Source: Chara braunii (Eukaryota > Streptophyta > Charophyceae > Charales > Characeae). From it: 43,952 nt of DNA. Below are positions 33,610 to 42,350 of the stretch, in pieces; within the stretch, counting starts at the first letter, position 1; every line of letters starts with the position of its first letter. Location: the NCBI GenBank assembly GCA_003427395.1, contig BFEA01000878.1, forward strand, positions 71,995-115,946. The letters run 5' to 3'. Below the pieces are notes generated by a model. It was not told the DNA's origin. It saw only the letters and a list, made by a program, of their open reading frames with translations, and did not search any database. Position numbers and translations under genes: made by a program.

Positions 33610-34075
33610 TCTGTGGAAAATCCGCCTGATCGGCCTCCACTGAATCTGTGTGGCCTCGCTGCTACTAACATCTGCCTACAACCCTATCATTGAGAACCAT
33701 ATATTCTCTCTGATTTCTTGGCCATTGCTTCTGATCTTGATGCTCAGGAACGTGAGTTATATGGCGATAACCCGACTCTGCATCCCCCACAGGATAGTAA
33801 TTACACTCGACATGGGGGATTCAACGTTTTTGTTTTGAAGACTGCTTTGATAAGGCGCCGACTTGATATGCAGCGTGCCCCTTCGGGTGGCGACCCAGAC
33901 CACTGTTAGCATGTTTGTGCTCCTGGCCACTACACTGCGCTTGTCCGTGCCTCTGGTTCTTGGGAATTATGGAATGACGGTGCTATGGTGTAAACAATTA
34001 CTGCCATCTGTGATATCGTGCGTAATTATCCTAACCTGCAACTGTTCCAGGTCATTGACCATATGAGTACCTTGT
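33610..34075 (+). pseudogene. Josephin-like cysteine protease (deubiquitinase) domain, three in-frame stops
   Basis: Josephin domains remove ubiquitin and use a Cys-His-Asn triad. In one frame I read L-C-G-L-A-A-T-N-I-C-L-Q, matching the family's 'LCAQHxLNNLLQ' block, with the catalytic Cys codon at 33649-33651. Next is D-F-L-A-I-A-S-D-L-D-A-Q-E-R-E-L, matching 'LxxIAxxLDxxE'. Then comes N-Y-T-R-H-G-G-F-N-V-F-V-L-K-T-A-L, matching the 'SGxFxIxVxxxAL' strand-helix. The His is in P-G-H-Y-T-A-L-V-R (33928-33930). Five residues around W-E-L-W-N give the Asn (33973-33975) at the same Trp spacing as the family. Stops: TGA near 33691, TAG 33907-33909, TAA 33991-33993. The spacing matches the roughly 170-residue domain. 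It follows the RT linker. Confidence 0.7.
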
Positions 34076-34079
34076 GTAC

Positions 34080-34205
34080 TTCCATGCTTGCCTCTACTCC
34101 TATCTATGTGCCTGCCTCCATACCTGTCTCTGTACACCTGTCTCCATGCCCGTTTCTTTGTCTGTGTTTGTGCCTACCTCCATGTCTGTCACCATGCTTG
34201 TTTTA
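34080..34205 (+). repeat. low-complexity CCATG-CCTGTCTCTG repeats (coding linker)
   Basis: Imperfect tandem units around CCATGCCTGTCTCTGTGCCTG. They link the Josephin and RING-like parts and contain the frame change. Confidence 0.7.
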
Positions 34206-34634
34206 GTCTTTATTCCCCCACATGCTGCACTAACATCTTGTCACCTTCTCAGTTGTGAGATCATTAACACAGTTACACTTGGTTGTGGAAAACATCGAGT
34301 TTGTCGACATCACTACAACCGTATAATTTTTCGGGCCCGCTGTCGGCAGGGATGCCATCTGTATCCGGATTGTGAACATCCTCTACATCCAGATGCAGTA
34401 TGTCCCATCCATGTCTGCGGGCGCTATAGTGAATATGCACTTAACTTTGATGGTGAACGACCCACAATCGTCATGGCCTGCAATCGGCATGCCCTCTGTT
34501 ATGCATGCTTCATAGGTATGGTTAATGCTAGCCGCCCTAGCTTCTGCTGTGATGAAGTTGCTTACTTGAATGACTTTCGTCCTTTTGATCAGCGGGAGGA
34601 TTGCTACCATCGCCCGCATCCCACTCGTGGTTAA
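34206..34634 (+). pseudogene. Cys/His-rich RING-like domain at the end of the composite frame
   Basis: About 140 codons end with TAA at 34632-34634. There are two Cys/His clusters. The first is L-G-C-G-K-H-R-V-C-R-H-H with C-R-Q-G-C and Y-P-D-C-E-H after it. The second is M-A-C-N-R-H-A-L-C-Y-A-C-F, which resembles the RING core Cys-x-His-x2-Cys-x2-Cys with one extra residue, followed by S-F-C-C-D-E. RING fingers bind two zinc ions and often act as E3 ubiquitin ligases. No exact eight-ligand RING can be fitted, so a different zinc-binding domain is possible. The upstream part (34080-34205) is a Val/Pro/Ser repeat linker with a frameshift. Confidence 0.5.
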
Positions 34635-34686
34635 TGGGAGGTGCTATTTTCGGCGAATTTTTCACCGAAACTGCCATATTTCCCTG

Positions 34687-34689
<3 letters not shown>

Positions 34690-34720
<31 letters not shown>

Positions 34721-35185
34721 ATATGTTGTCGAGCGCATCGGCCCCCGCGCGAGCGAGGGCCCTCCCGGCCATGTCACGCAGGAGTTTAAACAAAAAACTT
34801 AACCAATATAGAGACAACTTGAGAACGATGCATAAGTAATCCCACGAGTCGCCGAGACGGTCGCGGTCGCGTCGTCCCTTTGCCGCTTTAGCCGGGTGCG
34901 CCAACTGTACATCCCGCGGTCCCCTACGACAGGACAGGTTCCTGCGGGGCATAAACTTGTTTCCCTAAGGGGCTGTCACCACCCTTAAAGGCGTATCCCT
35001 ACCGAGCTGCCGACCCACGTGCGAAAGTTTTTAAATGCAGTTGCAGAGGTGGGTCAACGGTGGGCGTTTTGCTCGCTCGCTGTAGTATAGGTACGTGCGA
35101 TTAAACGCCTATTGAACCCGGACGTCGTCCGTTCCTTAGGGCGCTGATCTCCTACGTACGAAACATACGCCTGTCGACTAGGAAG
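34690..35185 (-). repeat. SINE-like dispersed repeat, copy B, with poly(A)
   Basis: Homologous to 3340-3740. On the minus strand the order is a tRNA-like head containing GGAGATCAGCGC and a B-box-like GGTTCAATAG (complement region 35109-35118), a body with TTTAAAAACTTTCGCACG, and an end GCTCGACAACATATC followed by about 30 A (plus-strand T run at 34690-34719). The poly(A) supports a retroposed copy. It lies immediately beyond the tail of the RT-Josephin-RING frame. Confidence 0.65.
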
Positions 35186-36600
35186 GTCTCGACCTAGTGC
35201 AAAACCCCCAATATCCCCTTTGGTCACCGGTCAAAAAGAAAAACATAATAACCACTAGTTAAAAAAAGATCAACCAAAGTCGACACAAACATATATCCAA
35301 GCGGGAATGATAACCGAACGAATCTAGATCATCATTAGATACATCCAATAACACAACATCAAAATAAAATCCGACCACCCTTTGGGTCGAATTCCACAAA
35401 AATCATATAGCCGCAAACGGAGAGTTGACTTTCAACATTAACCTCAATGCAGCCGACAAGGTAGTCGGTCTGTCTTCGTTTTGACTCGATGAGATGCGCT
35501 GCCAAAGTTACTCATTTCATCCTACCCCCGACCTAAGATTAGACATGCATACACTTGTTGCCTTACGTTCCTAATCTTTTCGATGACAGACTGCTTTGCG
35601 GATGATTCTTATCAGGTGCATTGCTTTAGCAGGTGCATTGCTTTATCAGGTGCATTGCTTGAGGTGTTGCATGCTTCACCCTCTAAGAAGTGGTCAAGGG
35701 TACTCCTCCTCCTCGCCCGAGCACAAGACTCGGATCTCAGAAGTCGGGCCGTCTCCAACGAATTGGCAAAGTACCCCCCCATAGAACGGTCGACTCCGGG
35801 TCGATAACAGGGTAGGCTCCGAAAGCAACGAACCCCCGCCCCAGATGCTTCCTGGAGAGAGAACATGTGTCCACTACAAGTAACTTTCAATTGTTCCAAT
35901 TTTTTCTACGTTCAGGGTAACTTAAGCAAAGGGAAATCAAAAGGGATAAATAATGAGAATCATTTGGACAGGTATAGGCAGATAAGGTCATTCGGAATAG
36001 AGGCGGTCAATCCTTGAGAAAAGTTAAATTCATTATGCTTTGGTTTTCTTTCTGTTTCCAAATTTCATTTTCTCACGGCAGCCATCAATTATCCTTCAGA
36101 AATAGCAAGCAAGTTCACCCAACTCAATGACGAAAGGAAAATGGTAAGGAGGTGAAAATTCTCCGCCATTTTATCAAATAACATTTTGTCTCACTTTTAT
36201 ACATAGTCTTTTTACTCACCTGCACACCATGCAGACAACACAATCAAAAGAAGACAAGCAAAGTCCCACTACTCACGTCAGACCCACCTTTTCACTCATG
36301 CATGACGCCCACAACCCAACTCAACCTTTTCTCTTGAACATTCAAAGCAAAAGGGTCAAACAATGTGTTGGTGCACACAGGTGTGAAGGGAGTCTGAGTC
36401 GTCCACTGATCTTGAGTGAAGCGGTGCCGAAGAAGCGTCCTGACTCACTCAAGAAAGCCAACCAACAAGCTGTGTGTGCCGCCGAAAGTTGTAGTCTCAA
36501 GGAAAATCCTGATCAAACCGCCTTTCACTCGTACGCCTCATCCGCGGTAACCCATGTGTGAAAACGGCAAGCCGCACGCGTCCCAGAAAAAACACTCAAT
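35186..36600. other. no gene seen; small tandem repeat
   Basis: A 17-bp unit AGGTGCATTGCTTTAKC is repeated three times at 35614-35664. The 110-codon frame at 36229-36561 has no recognisable domain. Confidence 0.5.
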
Positions 36601-36610
36601 CTGGTATTAC

Positions 36611-36885
36611 GTCAGTCCCAACTGGTCCTAAGCGGTCCCAGATGGTCCCACGCGGTTCTAGGTGGTCCCACATTGTCAAACACTTCGTCGAATGACTACT
36701 GAGCCGAAAACCGCTTCCGCCACACTTCTCAAAAAAATAAAACTGGTGCCGAATCCCAAAACCGCATGCGTCGAGACTGCCGCAAACGACCGTTCGCGTC
36801 CCACGTTAGTCCCAACTGAACCCAGACAGTCCCAAGTAGTCCAGTCCCACTGCTGCAAGTGTTGGGTAGTCCCAACTACAAAACA
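36611..36885 (+). repeat. degenerate ~10-bp GGTCCCA tandem repeats
   Basis: Units such as GGTCCCAGAT, GGTCCCACGC and GGTGGTCCCA occur in tandem at 36611-36672. A related AGTCCCAACT set recurs at 36806-36885. Confidence 0.75.
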
Positions 36886-37204
36886 TTTATCTCATGTGCC
36901 GCATAAAAAAAAAAAAAAAGATAACCCCCGCCAATCGCGCTCAGATTTCGTACCGTCGCACGCTGTCAACCGCCACCATGTCACGCTGCTGCCGCCGTAT
37001 ACACCAATGGTAGCAGACTTTCACCAAGAAAAGAAGACGCCGCGCCACAACAAAAAACCTTTCAGCGCCGTAAAAAAAAACCTCCACTATCGCGCCACAC
37101 GTCCCACCATCGTGCCACAACTCCACTGCCACGCCGCACGCCCCACCGTCGTGCTGTAAGTCCACTGCCGTGCCGAACTCTCGTCGAAAAATGGCAGCAC
37201 GTCG

Positions 37205-37560
37205 TCGCGCCGTGCCCCATAAAAAAAGAAAACGGTAGCGCTCCGCTTTGCCGTACCACCGCAAAAAGACGGCGGCGCTTCGCCGTGCCGTACCACCATA
37301 AAAAAAACGGCAGCGCTTCGCCGTGTCGTACCACCATAAAAAAACGGCAGCGTTTCGTCGTGCCGTACCACTGCAAAAAGACGACGGAGCTTCACTATGT
37401 CGTACCACTGTAAAAAAAAAGAAAAAACGGCAGCGCTTCGCCGTGCCGTACCACCGCAAAAAGACGGCAGCGCTTCGCAGTGCGTACCACCACAAAAAGA
37501 CGGAGGCGCTTCGCCGTGCTGTACCACCGCAAAAAGACGGCGGCGCTCCACCTCGATGTA
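37205..37560 (+). repeat. minisatellite of 37-42 bp units, about nine copies
   Basis: Each unit reads approximately CGGCAGCGCTTCGCCGTGCC, then GTACCACCGC plus an A tract and GAC. Length changes come mainly from the A tract. All frames over it in either strand are repeat translations (for example R-H-G-E-A, F-A-V-V-R), not proteins. Confidence 0.9.
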
Positions 37561-39187
37561 TTACCGTGCCGTAAAAACGGCAACGTCACTCTTCAAAACA
37601 AAGTGCCGCCGACGGGCCGTGAAAACGGCAGCGTCACCCCTCAGAATAAAGGTGTCGCGTCGACGCCACGGTATTTCGGCAGCATGACCCCACCACTTGT
37701 CGTGCTCCCCATCGCTCCTTGCCACTCTCCGCTGCCGCTCCTCACCACGCTGCCGCAGCGTCCCCCTAGAGACCATCCTGCCAAGGTGGAGCAGAGTGCT
37801 CCAGCCAAGGCTATGGTTGTCTCCTCCTTCGTCACGCTCCTCCGCAATCCTCCAGATTCGCCGTCAGCACTCCTGCCTCCTCTCCAGCACTCCAGCAATG
37901 AGGCAAGTGTGCTGTCGCACACTAGCAGCTGGAGGCAAGTGTGAGGCAGTTGGGGGACAACTGCCTCTTTTGTAGTGGCTGAGGAGGGCAGCAGCAGCCT
38001 CAGCTGCCCCCAGGCAAAATTCGTCACTTGCCTGGGGCCGAGCCAGATCAACGGACTGAGGCTGTCTCACGTCAGCCACACACTTAGAGTGGCAGTTGTA
38101 TTCAACTGCCCTTTTTTTTTTCTCCTTTTTCCTTGCACTCAGCCCTATACTGAGTGCAGGTTCACCGAAAAAATGGTTGTTTCCAGCCAAGTTCACCTCA
38201 TTGACCCTTCAGTTCACAGCTCTGGCCTGAATGACTGCATTCAGGCCAATAGTGCTTGAACTTGGTGCACGGCCACGACCACGTTCGCGGCCGTGACTAT
38301 TCCTTTCTCTCCCCTCTCTACTTTTCCTCTTTTCTCCCCTGCCCTCCCCTGAAAACGGGGATGGCAGTTGTCAGATTGGGAGAGGTAGGGAAAGAACTCG
38401 TGAAAATGCACGAGTTCAAATCCCGACAGGCTCAGGGTGGGCTGCAAAAAGTACCCCGACTTTGAGCATTTTTAGAAAAATATTCGCTTAATAAAAAAAT
38501 TAAAAAACGTTCGTGCACATGGCCTAAGTGCCTGGCTATCTATACAAACAAATTTCAAGGTCAAAAAAATTGTTTTACGCCACCAAACAAATAGTGGCGC
38601 AAACTGAAAAATACAGTTTTTGAAAAAAACTCAGATTCCGTTTTTTCGTTTTCTTTTCATTTCATTTCTTCTCTTTTTTTTCTGTTCTTTTTTCTTCTTC
38701 CCCCCCATGACAACGGGGAGGCAGCTGGCAGGTCGGGAGGAGCAGGTCCTCCTCTCTCCTATCCTCCCATTTCTCTCTTTGTCACTCTCCACTCAACTCC
38801 TTCAACCCCCTCTTGCTTTTCAACCCCCCCCTTCCTGCCTGTGCCTGCATACAGCCTACGTCCCCAGCCAGATTCAAACACAGGCTGGGTGGTTCCCTCA
38901 GCAGTTGCTGAGGGAGTTGCTGACGGAACAGTTGCTCGTCTTCCCACGAGCAACTGCCCCTAGGCCTTCCTTTTTTTTTTTCTTTTTTTTTTTCTAGTTT
39001 TTAGTATTCTTTGTTTCAGCCCCCCTCGTTTTCCCTGTTTGGTTGAGCTACCACAGCTCACGAATGGGGAGGTGGGAAAAAACGAGGAAACGAACAAAAG
39101 AAATAAAAAAACAAACTAGTGCCTAGAATGGGCATCTGTATACCCCCATATTCTGGGGGTAGATTCATTCCTTGTTGCCCATCCTCA

Positions 39188-39248
39188 GATGGGTTGTAGG
39201 GGTCCTACCCCCTGATGAGTCGGTGCAAGCCCGACGAAACAGTCTTTC
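39188..39248 (+). ncRNA. type III hammerhead ribozyme
   Basis: A hammerhead is a self-cleaving RNA. All core parts are present in the type III order. Stem III left strand ends GTTGT; the cleavage triplet GUA has its cut after A39198. Stem I is GGGGT/ACCCC (39199-39203, 39207-39211) with loop CCT. The core CTGATGA is at 39212-39218. Stem II is GTCGG/CCGAC (39219-39223, 39231-39235) with a 7-nt loop. GAAAC is at 39236-39240, and the stem III right strand AGTCT pairs with the left strand through 7 bp, three of them G-U. A chance match to core plus two perfect stems is very unlikely. Type III hammerheads are known from plant retrozymes and viroid-like RNAs. Activity is not shown. Confidence 0.78.
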
Positions 39249-39621
39249 ACAGTCCCCTCTCCCTACCAGTGCGCCCGTACCTAGGCGCTATAAGTGCTAG
39301 GTTCGGGCGCTATAGCGCCCAACAGCCCGTTCGTCAAACGAATGGGCGCTGTACTAATCTTGAAAAGAAAAAAAAGAAGAAAATTATAGAAAAATAAGGA
39401 ATCTAAAAACAAAATCTAAGACAAAAAAAAAAAAAAAAAACGGTATTGACGCCGTTGAGAACGGCGCCAGCTTTACAGGGACTGTAACTCCCTATTCTCC
39501 TTTGTGCACCATGTGGCGCCGTCGTTTTTTTTTTTTTGCAATAATAAAGTCGTTGGCATAAGCCAACGGCTACAGTTACATGCCTCTCCAATAGCATCTC
39601 CAGGCGCCATGTGGCGCGGTT

Positions 39622-39902
39622 TATTTTGTTATTTTTATTTTTTTTGTTATTTATTTATTTTTATTTTTACTTTATTTTCTCGATTTATGCGTGTCATCCT
39701 TGCGCAGGGCCATGCTGTTATCTGCGCGACCGTTTTCGGCCGTGAGATCTGATGATCTCGCGGTCGAAATCGACCTCGCCTCACGTTCCTTTCCGGTGGG
39801 TTGTTCTAAAAGGAGCCAGCCCAGTACGATGCCTTCAGATTCAATCCCAGTGTCTGTTGGGTGATAGCTTGATGCTATAACCTAGTGGGCTAGCTCCTAT
39901 TC
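39622..39902 (-). repeat. second SINE-like element with tRNA-like head and A-rich tail
   Basis: On the minus strand the start reads AGGAGCTAGCCCACTAGGTT, then ATAGCATCAAGCTATCACCC and a B-box-like GGGATTGAATC, in the order and spacing of a tRNA (A box TAGCCCACTAGG). The T-arm pairs poorly. A body of about 150 bp follows, including the 13-bp hairpin at 39737-39766. It ends in a roughly 60-nt A-rich run (T-rich on plus, 39621-39682). It is unrelated in sequence to the 3340/34720 family. tRNA-derived SINE is inference. Confidence 0.55.
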
Positions 39903-40424
39903 ATGGAAGCTTTACCCGCAACTCTTCTATTTGAAGAGCTGCTGCCCAGTAGGTCACCCAGCCTCGGGACTAGGGAGGCCCGAACTGCCTCACCTTGGCA
40001 AATGACCGCCGCCCGACCATCTAACCGGTTGAGGCTTAGCCCGATAAGCCCGATAAGCCACCCCTTTGGCCTACTCAGATTCCGAATCGCGCGGCTGTCA
40101 TCATTTTAAGTAGGATATGAGTTAGACTTAGTATTCCAACGCCGGTACGCCCCTCCGTACTCGCTAAACACGGTTGGTGACCGATCGCACGGCCACTATA
40201 GCATGCCGCAAGCGTTTGGACTTAAGCAAAAATTTAGTCTCTCAGTTGTAGGTTTGTTCTGAATAAACTTTTATCCTTAATTAAAAAAGAAAAAAAGTCG
40301 GACAGCATCCGACGTTTAAATCCCCGGCAAATACCTGGGTATTTGCCCCGACACCACATCCTTATGACAATTGTCTTATCCGTCGTGAGGGTCTTATTTA
40401 GACTTACCTTACACCTTGACAAAA

Positions 40425-41060
40425 ATATACAGGTGCGCTGAAAAGAGTGTACACGAATGTGCAAAGGTGGGAAACCCTTCACTAAAACTGCAAAACAATG
40501 AAGAATGCAGTAGAAGAAAAGCATAATTTTATGTCATTTTACTTTGTTTGTACCCTGCACCCCAAAGGAAAAGTCCGAAGGGTAAAAATGAGAATGAAAC
40601 ATGAAGAACGAAATACAGGTGCACTCAAAAGCGAACGTGGGAGACTCTTCACTAAAACTGCAAAACTGTGAAAGAAAGAAGAATGTAGTAAAAGAAAGAA
40701 GATGTTTGTGTCAACATTTTTTATTATTTTTCCCTCTGCCCATTGGTTTTCCTTTTCTGCTCCTTTCTCCCTTGTGTTTAACACCTCTTCCTTCACTCTA
40801 CTTCTTTCCTATAGCTTGCAAGTGGACTGTTATGGCATACGGAATGGGGGTAGCTCGCGCTCAACTTCATCAACATGGCGAGCCTTTTATGTTAAAGGCA
40901 CGGTGGAGGAGGCATTGAGAAAACTTAGAAACTGAATGATTTCAACGTGTTTTTTTTTTTTTTTAATCCTTTGTTCTGTGTATTTTTTTTTTTTTTTTAA
41001 CACTGAAAGAATATAAGAATACAGTGAAACAAAGAATAAGAGGACACTGTTTTATGACAT
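40425..41060 (+). repeat. diverged repeats around ACAGGTGC...CTTCACTAAAACTGCAAAAC
   Basis: 40430-40515 and 40613-40700 share ATACAGGTGC, a CTGAAAAG/CTCAAAAG block, GTGGGA, CTTCACTAAAACTGCAAAAC and GAAGAATG. A weaker third relative lies at 41005-41060 (AATACAGTGAAAC, TTTTATGACATTCT). No gene is assigned. Confidence 0.65.
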
Positions 41061-41170
41061 TCTGGTTTGTCTATCTCTTTGTCTGTCTGTCCTCTCATTT
41101 TTCTTTTCTTCGCTCATCTTATTTATTCTTCTACTTCACGTGTTTACGCTCTTAGTTAATTTTTTGTGAC

Positions 41171-41172
41171 TA

Positions 41173-41227
<55 letters not shown>
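41171..41227 (+). repeat. (TA)n microsatellite
   Basis: About 25 TA units with one G interruption near 41178. Confidence 0.95.
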
Positions 41228-41229
<2 letters not shown>

Positions 41230-41295
41230 TCACAAACAGAACTGCCCGGTAAACCGTAGGCAGAAGGAGAGAAGAGGACAATATATATATATAGG

Positions 41296-41395
41296 GTAAC
41301 CGGCGTTTGGGACGGACCGAATGCGCGAACCCGAACGTCCGAACGTATGGGACCCCTTGGGGATGCGTTCGGCCATTCGGGCCAAACGCGGACTA
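41296..41395 (+). repeat. GC-rich CGAAC repeat related to 20970-21355
   Basis: GGTAACCGGCGTTTGG, CCGAATG, CGAACCC, CGAACGTCCGAACGT and GGGACCCC parallel the head of the 20970 duplication. Both stand directly after TA-rich sequence. Confidence 0.6.
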
Positions 41396-42100
41396 AAAAC
41401 AAAATAAACAAAAAAAAACAAACAAGTCATCGAACAAAATACCCTTACAAGGGTATTTTGCCATGTCTTTGCATTCGGCACGACGACGGCGTCAGCTACC
41501 ATGACGTAGCCAGTCTGGAAACAAGAGGGTTGTGCACGCTTGACGTGACACTGGAAGCGAAATCCTCGACCACTGAGGCCGGGGGAAAAATCGGTAAGAA
41601 AATTTCGTTAAGAATGTACGCGCGTTATTATGACGAGCGCCGTGGTGATTAGGATCAATAGTAATACCCCTCGACAGAAGAGGTCGAAGGGTCAGTTGGG
41701 CTGATGATTGTGTCAGGTAGGTCTATGACACGCACTGAGGCTTGGTCCAGTGCCTGTCTTCCCTCCGGTACTGGGTGTTCTAAAAATTTCGGTCTTTGTC
41801 TTCCTCTACTCAGCCTCCGGGTCGAGTATCCACCACATCTACTTCTACTTGGTGTGGTACCAACTTGCCACTTGAGTGATTACCCCGCTGCGACCTTTGA
41901 TGCCGCAGCCACGACTAAGTAGAGGCCCTTCGGGCCTTCCGATGAAATGAGTGCCCTCGAGGGCGCGCGCATACTCAGACCAACAAAGCCTAAGGACGGA
42001 CGCACTACCTGGCAAACGTGCACAAGCACGCAGGCTAAAGAGATCAGACCTACTACATCTACTTATAGGGAGGCGGCTCCTTACCATACCGTGGTAAGAG

Positions 42101-42288
42101 TTGTATCCAGGGTGATCCGGTGTATGTGAACAGTGAGTTGTTTTGGGTGCTGAGTCGTCCCAGTCATTGAAAGCGAGCCCGTACCCCAGGCTTCCGTATT
42201 CTCTGAGCATTGAGCAGGCGCACACTGCTAGTTTGCTGCGCTACTGTTTGCATGCATGAAAATGTGAGTGAAAACGAGTCTGATCGCA
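42101..42288. other. no gene seen
   Basis: Short spacer between the hairpin-rich region and the TAA microsatellite. Confidence 0.4.
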
Positions 42289-42289
42289 A

Positions 42290-42350
<61 letters not shown>

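Larger units (their letters stand above)
30975..34634 (+). mobile_element. decayed RT-Josephin-RING composite retroelement (Penelope-like or related)
   Basis: Three recognisable domains lie on one strand within 3.7 kb, linked by low-complexity coding sequence. They are a reverse transcriptase (30975-about 32640), a Josephin-like cysteine protease (about 33610-34075) and a Cys/His-rich RING-like domain (about 34206-34634, ending TAA). Most of the RT holds one reading frame through three single stops, and the Josephin part holds one frame through three stops. Frameshifts sit near 31870-31890, 32170, in the linkers and near 34100-34200. This pattern suggests one ancestral frame of about 1200 codons that has decayed. 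I found no LTRs, and no GIY-YIG endonuclease was recognised. That one element carried all three domains is inference. Confidence 0.6.
37940..42100. repeat. hairpin-dense region: many short perfect inverted repeats
   Basis: More than twenty stem-loops follow each other. Examples (left arm/right arm): 37943-37952/37958-37967 (10 bp), 38008-38017/38028-38037 (10), 38091-38098/38103-38110 (8), 38135-38142/38150-38157 (8), 38223-38233/38238-38248 (11), 38895-38903/38906-38914 (9), 38929-38939/38946-38956 (11), 39178-39183/39188-39193 (6), 39737-39749/39754-39766 (13 with two G-T), 40326-40335/40338-40347 (10), 41435-41446/41449-41460 (12), 42080-42086/42092-42098 (7). Arms are different from each other, so this is not one repeated hairpin. 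T-rich and A-rich runs separate groups. No protein is recognised in the region. Confidence 0.85.

Noticed and set aside
36941-37551. Minus-strand frames of 104-184 codons rich in R-H-G-E-A and F-A-V-V-R
   Set aside because: They are translations of the minisatellite at 37205-37560 in several frames. Open frames persist in all of them because the unit lacks stops.
39745-39770. Second hammerhead (CTGATGA ... GAAAT)
   Set aside because: There is no stem II between the two core parts. The bases belong to the 13-bp hairpin at 39737-39766.
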